This document shows positions 1 to 7,394 of a DNA stretch of 8,574 nucleotides, piece by piece. Position 1 is the stretch's first letter; each line of letters begins with the position of its first letter. The stretch is from JAUZQZ01 sp964624255 (lineage in GTDB: Bacteria; Pseudomonadota; Zetaproteobacteria; Mariprofundales; Mariprofundaceae), in assembly GCA_964624255.1 (NCBI GenBank), contig CAZUWV010000072.1, positions 1 through 8,574 of the forward strand, read 5' to 3'. A program made the position numbers and the translations under genes. The notes under the pieces are model-generated. The model was not told where the DNA came from. It saw nothing but the letters and a program-made list of their open reading frames with translations, and did no database searches.

Positions 1-1682
1 GCGGCATCGGGCTGGTGCCGGTAAAACTTCCGTCCCCGCAACGCACCACCACCCTCGCCCGGCAGGTCGCCATAGGTAACCTGCAAATCACTGTTCTTAT
101 CGGGCTGAATCAGGTAATTTTCAACGGCACTGGGGCGCGGCATGCCTAATGCCTTCAGCGGCACGGCCTTGCCGTCATCGACGAAGCGACTCATACCCTC
201 GCCATTCCTGGGAGTCTCCACAGCAATATTGCAGGAAATCCTGCCGGCCAGTCTGGTGAAATCGCCCCTGCCAATATCCTTCGTCCCCGAGTCCTTCTTG
301 TCAGAAGATGCATAACCGAAGAATAGCCTTGCACCGCTGAGCTGCTGTGGAGGTGAATGTTTGTCGTCCGCATCCTTGACCGATTTCTCGCGCTCCAAAG
401 GGGAAAGAATCGCTCTGACTTCCTCTTTCCCGGCCATGCCAGCCCAGCGATTGCGCACTGTATCAGTATAACGCCAGCGGTATTGAAAGTTATGTCCCAT
501 AGAAGTAACTGCCTTGGAACCCTTATCCCATTCAACATATATGAGATTTCCTGGTTGCAAGGATTGGCTTTTTAGCGCCTTAAATGCTTGTTTTAGTTGC
601 TTGTGATTGGCCTTCTTCACTTTGGGATGGCGACTGGAAATATGCCCAGCGTCAGTATCAGACAAATGCTCCAGCGTGCGATAATACTGTTTCACGATTG
701 AGACTGAAACATTTTGCTTGGCAACGTCAAACTTGGATTTATCCACGCTCACCCAGTGATGAGTTGACCGTTTCGCTAATAGACCTTGGCCGTCCAAACC
801 ACCGTAATAACGGCAAATTTTATGGCCGGATTTTGCATTGGGTTTTCTATTGACCATATTATTCAATGAACGAGGGCGGTAGCCTAGTTTCAGCAGGTTT
901 ACCACCAAACCTGCGCTTGACGCATTCGGGGATGAAACGACCACGGCGGCGCGAGATTCGAGAGATCGCTCAAACCCGAGATTCGGTCGATAGGAATAAC
1001 TGCGCTCGGCCACGCGCTCCATGGGAGCGGAAAGCAAGGCGCCGAGGCTGTGACGCAGCATGCCGTTTAGTGATGATCCGGGGATCAGTACGCGGCCATC
1101 CAGCCTGAGCGGTTCCAGGATGCTTTTGTCCTCAGCTATCGGATAAGAAATCCCCCAGCCGTCCGGGAGAAGAATATCACTGTTGTCTTCGCCAAGGTTG
1201 TTTTCCTCCGAGCCTAAAACATCTTTCGCATTATACTGATCATGAGCCACCAGCAGCGGCGTCAGGGCGGTAAGTGAGCAGCGCAGCTCGCCGCTGATTA
1301 ATTTGTCCTGATCCTCGTTATCTCCATCGTGGAACACTGGAGCATCAGTAACCGATTTCTTTATATCGACAGACACGAAGTCATAGGGAAGCTTATCGGA
1401 TTCCACTGTTGTGGTGCGAGGCCGGTGGTCCGCAGATGTGTTTCGTTGCTTCTCATATCGGCGGGGTTTATACCCAGGGTTCTTTCGCTTTTGCACTGTT
1501 GAAATCGGAGAAACCTCCCTTGCCACCGAGCCATCAGATCGGAAAGAAACCTGACTGCCGGATTGAATGGAGTCATGGCTGTTATTTCTGTCAGTACAGG
1601 TAAAATTGTAGATATGGGCATCCTCGCCAAGAATCTGGCCGAACTTCTTTCCCGGTGCATAACATTTAACTGTACCTTTCAT
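1..1682 (-). CDS. cas7-insertion: Cas7-insertion RAMP subunit (TIGR03986-like), C-terminus cut by window edge
   Basis: A single open frame of 560 codons runs from the ATG at 1682 through the left edge without a stop, so the gene is partial, not broken. It is a backbone (Cas7) subunit of the type III effector that binds crRNA and target RNA. Residues 1-60 resemble a cold-shock OB fold (KGTVKCYAPGKKFGQI). The RAMP core starts near 130 and has the glycine motif IPGSSLNGMLR (200-210). Residues about 261-380 are lysine-rich and AT-rich at DNA level, probably the insertion. Family-typical stretches follow: GNLIYVEWDKG (378-388), ARLFFGYASS (451-460), AGRISCNIAVE (479-489) and LRGRKFYRH (548-556). 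D185 is a tentative catalytic aspartate. The start is set by GGAGGA at 1691-1696, eight bases upstream, and overlaps the csx19-like gene by 17 bases. Family identity is confident; the name 'insertion' is inferred from the III-Dv layout. Confidence 0.85.
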   Translation of the reverse strand, partial: MKGTVKCYAPGKKFGQILGEDAHIYNFTCTDRNNSHDSIQSGSQVSFRSDGSVAREVSPISTVQKRKNPGYKPRRYEKQRNTSADHRPRTTTVESDKLPYDFVSVDIKKSVTDAPVFHDGDNEDQDKLISGELRCSLTALTPLLVAHDQYNAKDVLGSEENNLGEDNSDILLPDGWGISYPIAEDKSILEPLRLDGRVLIPGSSLNGMLRHSLGALLSAPMERVAERSYSYRPNLGFERSLESRAAVVVSSPNASSAGLVVNLLKLGYRPRSLNNMVNRKPNAKSGHKICRYYGGLDGQGLLAKRSTHHWVSVDKSKFDVAKQNVSVSIVKQYYRTLEHLSDTDAGHISSRHPKVKKANHKQLKQAFKALKSQSLQPGNLIYVEWDKGSKAVTSMGHNFQYRWRYTDTVRNRWAGMAGKEEVRAILSPLEREKSVKDADDKHSPPQQLSGARLFFGYASSDKKDSGTKDIGRGDFTRLAGRISCNIAVETPRNGEGMSRFVDDGKAVPLKALGMPRPSAVENYLIQPDKNSDLQVTYGDLPGEGGGALRGRKFYRHQPDA

Positions 1683-2133
1683 CCTGATTCTCCTCCACAC
1701 CTGGCTCCAGCCGCCAGGCAATCAGGCGGTTGCGGTAGTGGTAATTCACGATTGCGACATTTTCGCTGGCCCATTGTTTGCGCAGTAGCACCGGCTGCGG
1801 ATCTTCCTTTGTCACCAAATCAAGTTTCTGCCAATCATCACCCGCTTGTTTCTCCTCGCTGTATTCAAACCAGTGCCATTGACCGGAACCCATGAACACA
1901 GCATGCAACGCGTGATTTCCCCAGAACAGCCGCAGTTCGTTGACCGGATAGTCATTGATCCGGGGCATTCCACCGCCGAATACCGGCAATCCATTTTCCG
2001 ATTCCTGAAATACGGTACGGGGATCGAGCCAGTAATACATTGGCTCTTCCCCGTTTGCCTTTTCAAGAACATCGGAGATATCATCGCAACTGCCGCTGCG
2101 GTAATAGAAGGCGCACGCCTTCTCCGCGTTCAT
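1666..2133 (-). CDS. csx19: Csx19-like small type III-D subunit
   Basis: A 155-residue protein with no catalytic motif, signal peptide or membrane segment. It is rich in aromatic residues and built of short strand-like blocks: PMYYWLDPRTVF (31-42), NELRLFWGNHALHAVF (65-80), SGQWHWFEYSEE (83-94) and a closing YHYRNRLIAWRLEPG (131-145). Csx19 (TIGR03984) is a small accessory subunit found only in type III-D loci. The size, the 'ELR...W' block, the C-terminal RLIAWR pattern and the position between cas7-2x and cas7-insertion support this call, but homology is weak by eye. The frame is open back to 2196, but the ATG at 2133 is preferred: it makes a 4-base ATGA overlap with the cas7-2x stop and has GGGGAG eight bases upstream. 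It could otherwise be an unrelated small subunit in the same structural slot. Confidence 0.62.
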   Translation of the reverse strand: MNAEKACAFYYRSGSCDDISDVLEKANGEEPMYYWLDPRTVFQESENGLPVFGGGMPRINDYPVNELRLFWGNHALHAVFMGSGQWHWFEYSEEKQAGDDWQKLDLVTKEDPQPVLLRKQWASENVAIVNYHYRNRLIAWRLEPGVEENQDERYS

Positions 2134-3548
2134 TCCTGCTTCTCCCCGACTTTGCCATCTGCCACACTCCATTTGCACCAACCCAGCCCACGCCACTGCT
2201 GGCCGCCCAACCCAAGATGCCCGGCTTTGGCATAGGCCAGCGCCTTTTTCAGCAAATCGAATTGCTCGTTCACGATTTCTTCGTCTTTGCCCTCAATGAC
2301 CATCTTCCATTTGAATGTTGCCCTTAATAATGCCAACCGGTCGAACTTGCTGCTTTCGTAGGCGCCAGCCGAAAACTCGTCCTCGGCGTGCTGCTGCAAC
2401 CATGCAGCCTTCCAATCCCCGTCAACATACGCTTCCCGGATCAGCAGGGCGGCGCTTTCATCCAGATTGCCGAACAACTTCTCGACTTCATCGGCCTTGT
2501 GACCATCGCCTGCCTTGGCCGGGCGCGCAACAGGATCGCGAACAGTTTTTTTCTGTTGGCGCAGAAAACGGGAGAGCGCATGGCGCAACGGGCCGCGCAT
2601 GCTGGAGCCGGGAATCACGGGTTCGGCACCCTTGGCTTCATCCCCTGATTTAGCACTCATGACAATGGCGGCATCCGGCTTGAAATTATCCGCCCAGCCG
2701 TTGCTGTCCACGCCATCCGGCTTGAGGAAATTATCGTTCCAATCCGCCTGCAACTCACCGCTGCCGTGACCGCCTATGGAGAGAGCATCCAAGCCATAGT
2801 CGTTATCCCGTTCCCCGACGACGATCTTGCCTTTGATCTCTTGCCAGTGCCATGATCTCTCCTCCTCCGGCCAATGACTGCTCAACTTCTCCCTGATTTG
2901 ATCTCCCTCCAGCGGGTTGACTCCCAGCTTTTCAATCACTAACCGGGGGGCATCTTCACTGCTGTCCGGCCAGCTCAGAACATGTTCATCGGTTAACTGA
3001 TAGACCTTTAAACCCTTTAGTATCAGCCATCCCATGCCTCGGGCCACATTCCGACCGATCCAGCAGCGTCCTTGCGTCCACTCCATCAGTGCTGCTGCGG
3101 CGATGCCCTCCGCCTTCAGGCCACCCTCTTTACCGGTTTCCACCTCCAGGATGAACGGCCATTCGGTGCCGCGCGGCAGTACCTCGATATCGAACAGCGC
3201 ACCTTCGGCTGCTGCGCCCGTGTCCTGCCGGATACCAACACTTTGCCTAAATTCGGATTTAGAACCATCAGGTACATGACTGTTGAACATCCGCCACAAC
3301 GATTCCATGGGAGCGGAGTCTTTATCCCGTTCACGATCATCAATATGGTTAAAGTCGAAGTTCGGCGCAATTTTACGGGCTGTGGCGATGAGTGCTCCGG
3401 CCAGCGTCGTGCCGCGCAAGGTAAAGCGACTCTCCCCGTCGCAGCAGAGGGGATCATCCACCAGTGCATGCGGATCATTACCGCCGACAGAGAGCGCTGA
3501 ATCCTGCACCAGCGTGCCGGTGAACAGCGTGCGATACTGGCCCGTCAT
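2130..3548 (-). CDS. cas7-2x: Cas7-2x, tandem double Cas7 (Csm3-like) backbone subunit
   Basis: 472 residues, about twice the length of a single Csm3, with two RAMP units in tandem. Unit 1 (about 1-185) has LSVGGNDPHALVDDPL (19-34), whose D31 aligns with the catalytic Asp of Csm3 (the IDSPV motif), then LRGTTLAGAL (44-53) and a glycine-rich loop WIGRNVARGMGWL (163-175). Unit 2 (about 236-462) has LSIGGHGSGEL (256-266), PDAAIVMS (291-298; D292 is the candidate catalytic Asp), VIPGSSMRGPLR (311-322), GNLDESAALLI (360-370) and the closing loop LGLGGQQWRGLGWCKW (445-460). In type III effectors each Cas7 unit covers about six crRNA nucleotides and cuts target RNA once per unit if its Asp is present. 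The start overlaps the cas7-5-11 stop as ATGA, with GGAAGG (3555-3560) six bases upstream, which implies translational coupling and balanced production. Confidence 0.88.
   Translation of the reverse strand: MTGQYRTLFTGTLVQDSALSVGGNDPHALVDDPLCCDGESRFTLRGTTLAGALIATARKIAPNFDFNHIDDRERDKDSAPMESLWRMFNSHVPDGSKSEFRQSVGIRQDTGAAAEGALFDIEVLPRGTEWPFILEVETGKEGGLKAEGIAAAALMEWTQGRCWIGRNVARGMGWLILKGLKVYQLTDEHVLSWPDSSEDAPRLVIEKLGVNPLEGDQIREKLSSHWPEEERSWHWQEIKGKIVVGERDNDYGLDALSIGGHGSGELQADWNDNFLKPDGVDSNGWADNFKPDAAIVMSAKSGDEAKGAEPVIPGSSMRGPLRHALSRFLRQQKKTVRDPVARPAKAGDGHKADEVEKLFGNLDESAALLIREAYVDGDWKAAWLQQHAEDEFSAGAYESSKFDRLALLRATFKWKMVIEGKDEEIVNEQFDLLKKALAYAKAGHLGLGGQQWRGLGWCKWSVADGKVGEKQE
2142..2147 (-). promoter_or_regulatory. 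RBS deciding the csx19-like start
   Basis: The minus strand reads GGGGAG, eight bases before the ATG at 2133, inside the 3' end of cas7-2x. This favours a 155-residue product over the longer in-frame version from 2196. Confidence 0.6.
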
Positions 3549-5692
3549 GGTTTCCCTTCCTCTTTATCTTTCTTTGAAACGACCCAGCGCACCAGTGCAT
3601 CGAGGAAAAACCTCACATCTTTCAATACCTCGTTATTTTTCTTGTCATCCTTTGGCCCGCTATTTTCATTCCTGATCCGCTCTATATGCTCTTTGATGGC
3701 ATTGACATGTTTTCCCCAGACTTCCCCGCCCTTTGTCTTTGCATGTTTAGACAACTCGCGGAATATCTTGTCAATGTCCTCCATATTGACTGTCGCATTG
3801 GCCTGCTTGCGCAGCCATTGCCACTGGCTCTTGCTCGGCCCCTTTTTTCCAATCACATTGGCCAGATTTCCGGCTCTGGTGAGCAGTTCTTCCTTTCGGT
3901 TGAGCTTGGGCGCATCGTCGTGACCACGAAGTAAGCTGTTATTACGCTGCAATGGAGAAAAATCGAGCCGGAAGCGACCGAAGCCCTCCTTGCCGCGTTC
4001 GCCCAGGTATCGCTTCTGCTTCAAAGCCTCGTGCAGCCCACCAGCATTCTCGCCACTGACCCGAATCGCCGAGCCGCGCCGGACAGCCAGGGCCGGAGCG
4101 CGCGGCAACTTGCTGACGGCATTGTAGCCGCGCACCTCCACAGTATCGCACACGGCCTGGAACAAAGGCTCAGGCTCTAAGTGGTTTATTCCCGCGAGAT
4201 CGCACAACAGGGCCGGATCCAGTGTTTCGCAAAACCCGAGATTGGGAATCCGTTCGGTAGCGTCCTTGCGCTGATACAGCTTTGTGGAGCGGGCGATCAG
4301 ATCGCTTTCCAGTGTCAGCGTGAAGCAATCGGTCGGCACCAGTGCCGCGCCTTCCTGCCCTTTGGCGGGCAGCCACTGGCAGTCTTCCGCTTTCACCGGC
4401 CTGCCGCCACGGCCAATGGTCAACCAGTCGTCGCCTTTGAGAACCGGGCTGAATATCTCAACAAACCTGCTCGCCTCTTCAGGGCCGGAAAAACGAATAT
4501 CCACCATGAACAGGGTGTTTTCGGCGATCTCTTCCATCGAAAAGAGTTTTGCATCTTCCTTGTTACTGCGATCTTCGGGCACTCTGTTGCGCAGTTGCAC
4601 CCCCATAGTCGGCAAATAACGCTGCCATGGGTGTTTGCCGTCGGGTCGGAACAGGAACTCGTGATCGCCGGGTCGCTTCGGCTTTTCTGTCGGTTCCTGC
4701 CGACAGGGATCGAACTCGTCCAACTCGCCCTTGTCGCCAAGTAGAGTGCGCCCGCCACCCTCCATCCACCACGGCCAGGCCGGATTACCACTTCCGCCCG
4801 GCTTGGGCGTGCGGATATGCAGCGGCATCGGCATGATCTCCCAAGCTGTTGATGGCTTTATCTCCTTTTCTTTCGCGTTCCATGGATCGGGCAACGGCCA
4901 GGCGTTTCCAATACTGATAGCATTGGTGCTGTCACAAAGCAACCAGCCTCGTTGCTCTTGATTATCATGATTCGCAATAGCCCATGCTGCCAGCGCCCCC
5001 AGCAGAGCCTGTCCACGGATATAACATTCGCCGGGAATAATGTTGCCGGGGAAGCCTGTCACCGGCAGGCACAGCGGATCAAGGTTACGCAAAACCAATC
5101 GCAAAATCGGGCTGGCATCCTTCGCTTCGGGGAAGGCCGCGCTGTTGCCTGCAGAAGGAACATCAACCCATTCCGTCCGTACCCGGCCCGCGCCACGGTT
5201 GCGCGAGCCGCCGAGGCAATCCGTATGCTGCACGCATTTCTTGAGCAGTTCTTCCAGGCTGTCATCGCGAAGCAGCAATGCACCCTCAAAAACGCTTCCC
5301 GATTTGATGAATTCGACACTGCGCAGGGTTTCATTTCTAGCTACGCGGCTGTCTTTCTTACGCGCCGTCGAAGACCAGATCAGAAATCGGTCGTCGCAAT
5401 CTTTCCCATCAGGCCAATAAAAAGATTGCATGACGAGCGCGCCGCGCCGGTTGCCCTTGTCCCCTTCGAACGTCTCTCCAAACAGCGCAAGAATATCATC
5501 TGGCCTGGCCTGACCGTACTTTGCCAGATCTTCGGCTGCATCGCGCAGCACGCCCTTGACATGGCTGGCCCGAATAACCGGGCGTCCATCGCGGTCGCGT
5601 GCCTGAATGGCATCAATGGTGCCACCGCCGGTGCCCGTGCCGCTGTGCAGATCTTCCAGCAACGTGACGCGAAGCTTCAGGCGCTTACTCAT
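3545..5692 (-). CDS. cas7-5-11: Cas7-Cas5-Cas11 fusion subunit
   Basis: 715 residues from the preferred start, combining three effector subunits. Cas7 part (about 1-185): HSGTGTGGGTIDAIQARD (16-33) with D27 aligning to the Csm3 catalytic Asp, PVIRASHVKGVLRD (38-51) and glycine loop LGGSRNRGAGRV (160-171). Cas5/Csx10-like part (about 195-580): NIIPGECYIRGQALLGALAAW (217-237), SIGNAWPLPDPW (260-271), EVRGYNAVSKLPRAPA (519-534), RRGSAIRV (538-545) and YLGERGKEGFGRFRLDF (562-578). The last 115 residues or so lack RAMP motifs, are charged and predicted helical, and contain PSKSQWQWLR (619-628); this fits Cas11 (Csm2-like). Cas5 should cap the crRNA 5' handle and Cas11 lines the target channel. The gene overlaps cas10 by 8 bases (ATGAGTAA). 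An in-frame ATG at 5701 exists, but AAGGA at 5701-5705 is ideally placed for 5692. The Cas11 label is inference from position and helicity. Confidence 0.88.
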   Translation of the reverse strand: MSKRLKLRVTLLEDLHSGTGTGGGTIDAIQARDRDGRPVIRASHVKGVLRDAAEDLAKYGQARPDDILALFGETFEGDKGNRRGALVMQSFYWPDGKDCDDRFLIWSSTARKKDSRVARNETLRSVEFIKSGSVFEGALLLRDDSLEELLKKCVQHTDCLGGSRNRGAGRVRTEWVDVPSAGNSAAFPEAKDASPILRLVLRNLDPLCLPVTGFPGNIIPGECYIRGQALLGALAAWAIANHDNQEQRGWLLCDSTNAISIGNAWPLPDPWNAKEKEIKPSTAWEIMPMPLHIRTPKPGGSGNPAWPWWMEGGGRTLLGDKGELDEFDPCRQEPTEKPKRPGDHEFLFRPDGKHPWQRYLPTMGVQLRNRVPEDRSNKEDAKLFSMEEIAENTLFMVDIRFSGPEEASRFVEIFSPVLKGDDWLTIGRGGRPVKAEDCQWLPAKGQEGAALVPTDCFTLTLESDLIARSTKLYQRKDATERIPNLGFCETLDPALLCDLAGINHLEPEPLFQAVCDTVEVRGYNAVSKLPRAPALAVRRGSAIRVSGENAGGLHEALKQKRYLGERGKEGFGRFRLDFSPLQRNNSLLRGHDDAPKLNRKEELLTRAGNLANVIGKKGPSKSQWQWLRKQANATVNMEDIDKIFRELSKHAKTKGGEVWGKHVNAIKEHIERIRNENSGPKDDKKNNEVLKDVRFFLDALVRWVVSKKDKEEGKP

Positions 5693-7358
5693 TACCGCCA
5701 TCCTTGCCCTCAGAGCCCCGCATTTTCTTCTTCGCCTCGGGACGGCGGGTTATCTCGTAGACCTCAATCAGATCGGCCACATGCGTACTCCAGCCGCAGG
5801 CGCATGCATCCGACTCCGACCACAGATCCTTTATGCCAGCACGATTCAGTGTCTTGCGCGTATCATCCGCCATCTCGCGCCAGCACAGTTCGGCCCACTG
5901 CCGCCCCCTGGGTAACTCCGAAACCAGTTGCCGCAGTTGCGAACGAGCCGCGCCCACGTTGAGCTTGTCGGCTGCACTGAGCAATCCTTGCAGGCTGTCC
6001 GGAGTATTGCCCAGCACGCGACAGGGCTTGCAGGAAAGAGCCAGTGTCTCCGACTTCCCTCCCGGTAAACCGTACTGCACGCGGTCATGTCTCCGCCGTA
6101 TTACGCCGGGATCATCGGACCACGACTCGCTGAACACCATCCAGTCCACCACCGAAGGCGCATCGTCCGAATCATTGGCGATACAGCACCGGTACAAGCG
6201 CTTGGCGCTACCGGCCAGATTCTCCGCCAGCGCATACAGGCGATGAAAGGGTACGCTGGGGCGGGCAATGGCGATGCCTGCCCCAATACTCAAAGGCTTG
6301 CCATCCGACATCTCGATAGACTGCAACGCTTCGGCATAGGCGGCAATAAATGGCAGCGCATAACGTGCGCGACAGACCATGAGCAAATCATCCCCACCGA
6401 GCATCAGCAATTGATAGGGTTGAAATTCGCCTTCATAACCACCGAATGTCTTTTCCAGCGCATCAATGACAGCCTTTCGTACGGCGCAACGCATGGAGTG
6501 GTAGAATGTTTCAGCATAACCTTCGCGCGCAAGGTATTTTTGTTCGACCGACTGGCATTTTCCCGATGTTGGAGGTGCATATTTGTCGAAATAACTTGTG
6601 AAGCGGCGACCGACGTTGTTGCCGTCGGCATGGATAACGGCCATGTAGTCGGCGCCATGTTCTTTCCCGTTATGCTCGCACAGCTTGTTGAAATCATCGG
6701 GATGTTTCTTGTATTTATATTTACGATTGGGTTCATCCAATAAAAATGGCAACATGGGGCGCAGCAGGCCGATAATGTCGGATGTGCCGGAGGTTTTGGT
6801 AAACCTGAGTCCGGCCTTCCTGCGGGCCACGACCGTGGCCGAAACCGAAACGCCGTGTTTGTCTTCTTCGGCCGCAGGGCCATTGCCGGATACCCGGCAA
6901 ACCTTGAACACGGGCAGGTCGGCCAGCGCCGACCCTCGTGCAAACTTCTTTGGAGCGAACTCATCGTCATCTGTACCGACCTTTTTGATGTTGATTTCGA
7001 ACGACAGGCCGGGGAGTTTCTTGCGCAGCAGGACTTCAGCCGCGTCCCGAAAGGCTATGGCTTTGGGTTCATCGTCAAACAGAGCTGTGAAATGGCCGCC
7101 ATCGCGGGCAATAATTCCACTTTTCGCCAGAGCCCTTGGATTATCGGGGATAGAAGACGCACTCAGCGGATCACTATCCTTACCGAGTTGTCCCGGATAG
7201 GCATCAGCATTTACCTTACAGGCATTTTTGACCACTCCGCATAGTTCGTTGCGGACGGTCTCTCCCAGAAGCACGTTGGCGCCAACCATTTCGCGCAGCT
7301 TTGGTACGGCAAACAGGAAGGTTTGCACGCGAAGAAGTTCAATCTTGACCTGATACAT
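5685..7358 (-). CDS. cas10: Cas10, HD-less, with intact GGDD cyclase motif
   Basis: 557 residues, the large subunit of the type III complex. It begins directly in a palm-like domain (VQTFLFAVPKLREMVGANVL, 11-30) with no N-terminal HD nuclease, so single-stranded DNA cutting by an HD site is not expected. The second palm has VIHADGNNVGRRF (241-253; D245 a likely metal ligand) and LLMLGGDDLLMV (317-328), the complete GGDD of active cyclic oligoadenylate synthases. The C-terminal part (about 410-557) is helical and ends in a lysine-rich tail. The inter-palm zinc knuckle is degraded: C154-x-x-S157 replaces the usual CxxC. The start has GGGGA at 7366-7370, seven bases upstream, directly after an intergenic hairpin. 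The stop is inside the start of cas7-5-11. The HD-less, short form resembles the III-D variant Cas10. Identity is strong; cyclase activity is inferred from the motif. Confidence 0.93.
   Translation of the reverse strand: MYQVKIELLRVQTFLFAVPKLREMVGANVLLGETVRNELCGVVKNACKVNADAYPGQLGKDSDPLSASSIPDNPRALAKSGIIARDGGHFTALFDDEPKAIAFRDAAEVLLRKKLPGLSFEINIKKVGTDDDEFAPKKFARGSALADLPVFKVCRVSGNGPAAEEDKHGVSVSATVVARRKAGLRFTKTSGTSDIIGLLRPMLPFLLDEPNRKYKYKKHPDDFNKLCEHNGKEHGADYMAVIHADGNNVGRRFTSYFDKYAPPTSGKCQSVEQKYLAREGYAETFYHSMRCAVRKAVIDALEKTFGGYEGEFQPYQLLMLGGDDLLMVCRARYALPFIAAYAEALQSIEMSDGKPLSIGAGIAIARPSVPFHRLYALAENLAGSAKRLYRCCIANDSDDAPSVVDWMVFSESWSDDPGVIRRRHDRVQYGLPGGKSETLALSCKPCRVLGNTPDSLQGLLSAADKLNVGAARSQLRQLVSELPRGRQWAELCWREMADDTRKTLNRAGIKDLWSESDACACGWSTHVADLIEVYEITRRPEAKKKMRGSEGKDGGNE
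5701..5705 (-). promoter_or_regulatory. RBS deciding the cas7-5-11 start
   Basis: The minus strand reads AAGGA, eight bases before the ATG at 5692. The upstream in-frame ATG at 5701 overlaps this site itself, so the later ATG is the better start. The site lies inside the last codons of cas10, as expected for coupled translation. Confidence 0.6.
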
Positions 7359-7369
7359 CCGGTTTTCCC

Positions 7370-7388
7370 CATGCCCCGCAAGGGCATG
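7370..7388 (-). promoter_or_regulatory. Hairpin between cas6 and cas10, touching the cas10 RBS
   Basis: In the 36-base gap the minus strand reads CATGCCC-TTGCG-GGGCATG: a perfect 7-bp stem with a 5-base loop. The last stem base (7370) is also the first G of the cas10 Shine-Dalgarno GGGGA (7366-7370). No T-run follows, so it does not look like an intrinsic terminator. It might tune cas10 translation, or serve as an mRNA processing or stability element separating cas6 from the effector genes. The structure is seen directly; the role is inferred. Confidence 0.5.
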
Positions 7389-7394
7389 CTGCGC

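Noticed and set aside
191..538. Short minus-strand frame with an ATG at 538
   Set aside because: It lies in another frame within the open cas7-insertion frame, which carries family motifs in the same bases.
500..900. Frameshift or decay in the left part of the window, suggested by the lack of long uninterrupted frames with start codons
   Set aside because: Manual reverse-complement translation from 1682 stays open to base 1 in one frame and shows family motifs at both ends; the frame is simply cut by the window edge.
1361..1660. Minus-strand frame of 99 codons starting at 1660
   Set aside because: The cas7-insertion frame covers the same bases with the cold-shock-like domain and a strong RBS; the alternative frame has neither.
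3545..3905. Separate Cas11 made from an internal start in cas7-5-11
   Set aside because: In-frame GTG and ATG codons near the start of the helical tail lack a well-placed Shine-Dalgarno; AAAGGA in this region has no ATG or GTG at the right distance. No support in the sequence.
4952..5962. Long plus-strand open frame (336 codons) across the cas10/cas7-5-11 junction
   Set aside because: It is antisense to two confidently identified genes, its protein is Arg/Pro/Ala-rich and low in recognisable motifs, and no ribosome binding site precedes it. It is a GC-driven shadow frame.
7370..7388. Intrinsic terminator between cas6 and cas10
   Set aside because: The hairpin is not followed by a T-run on the minus strand and its end merges with the cas10 RBS.
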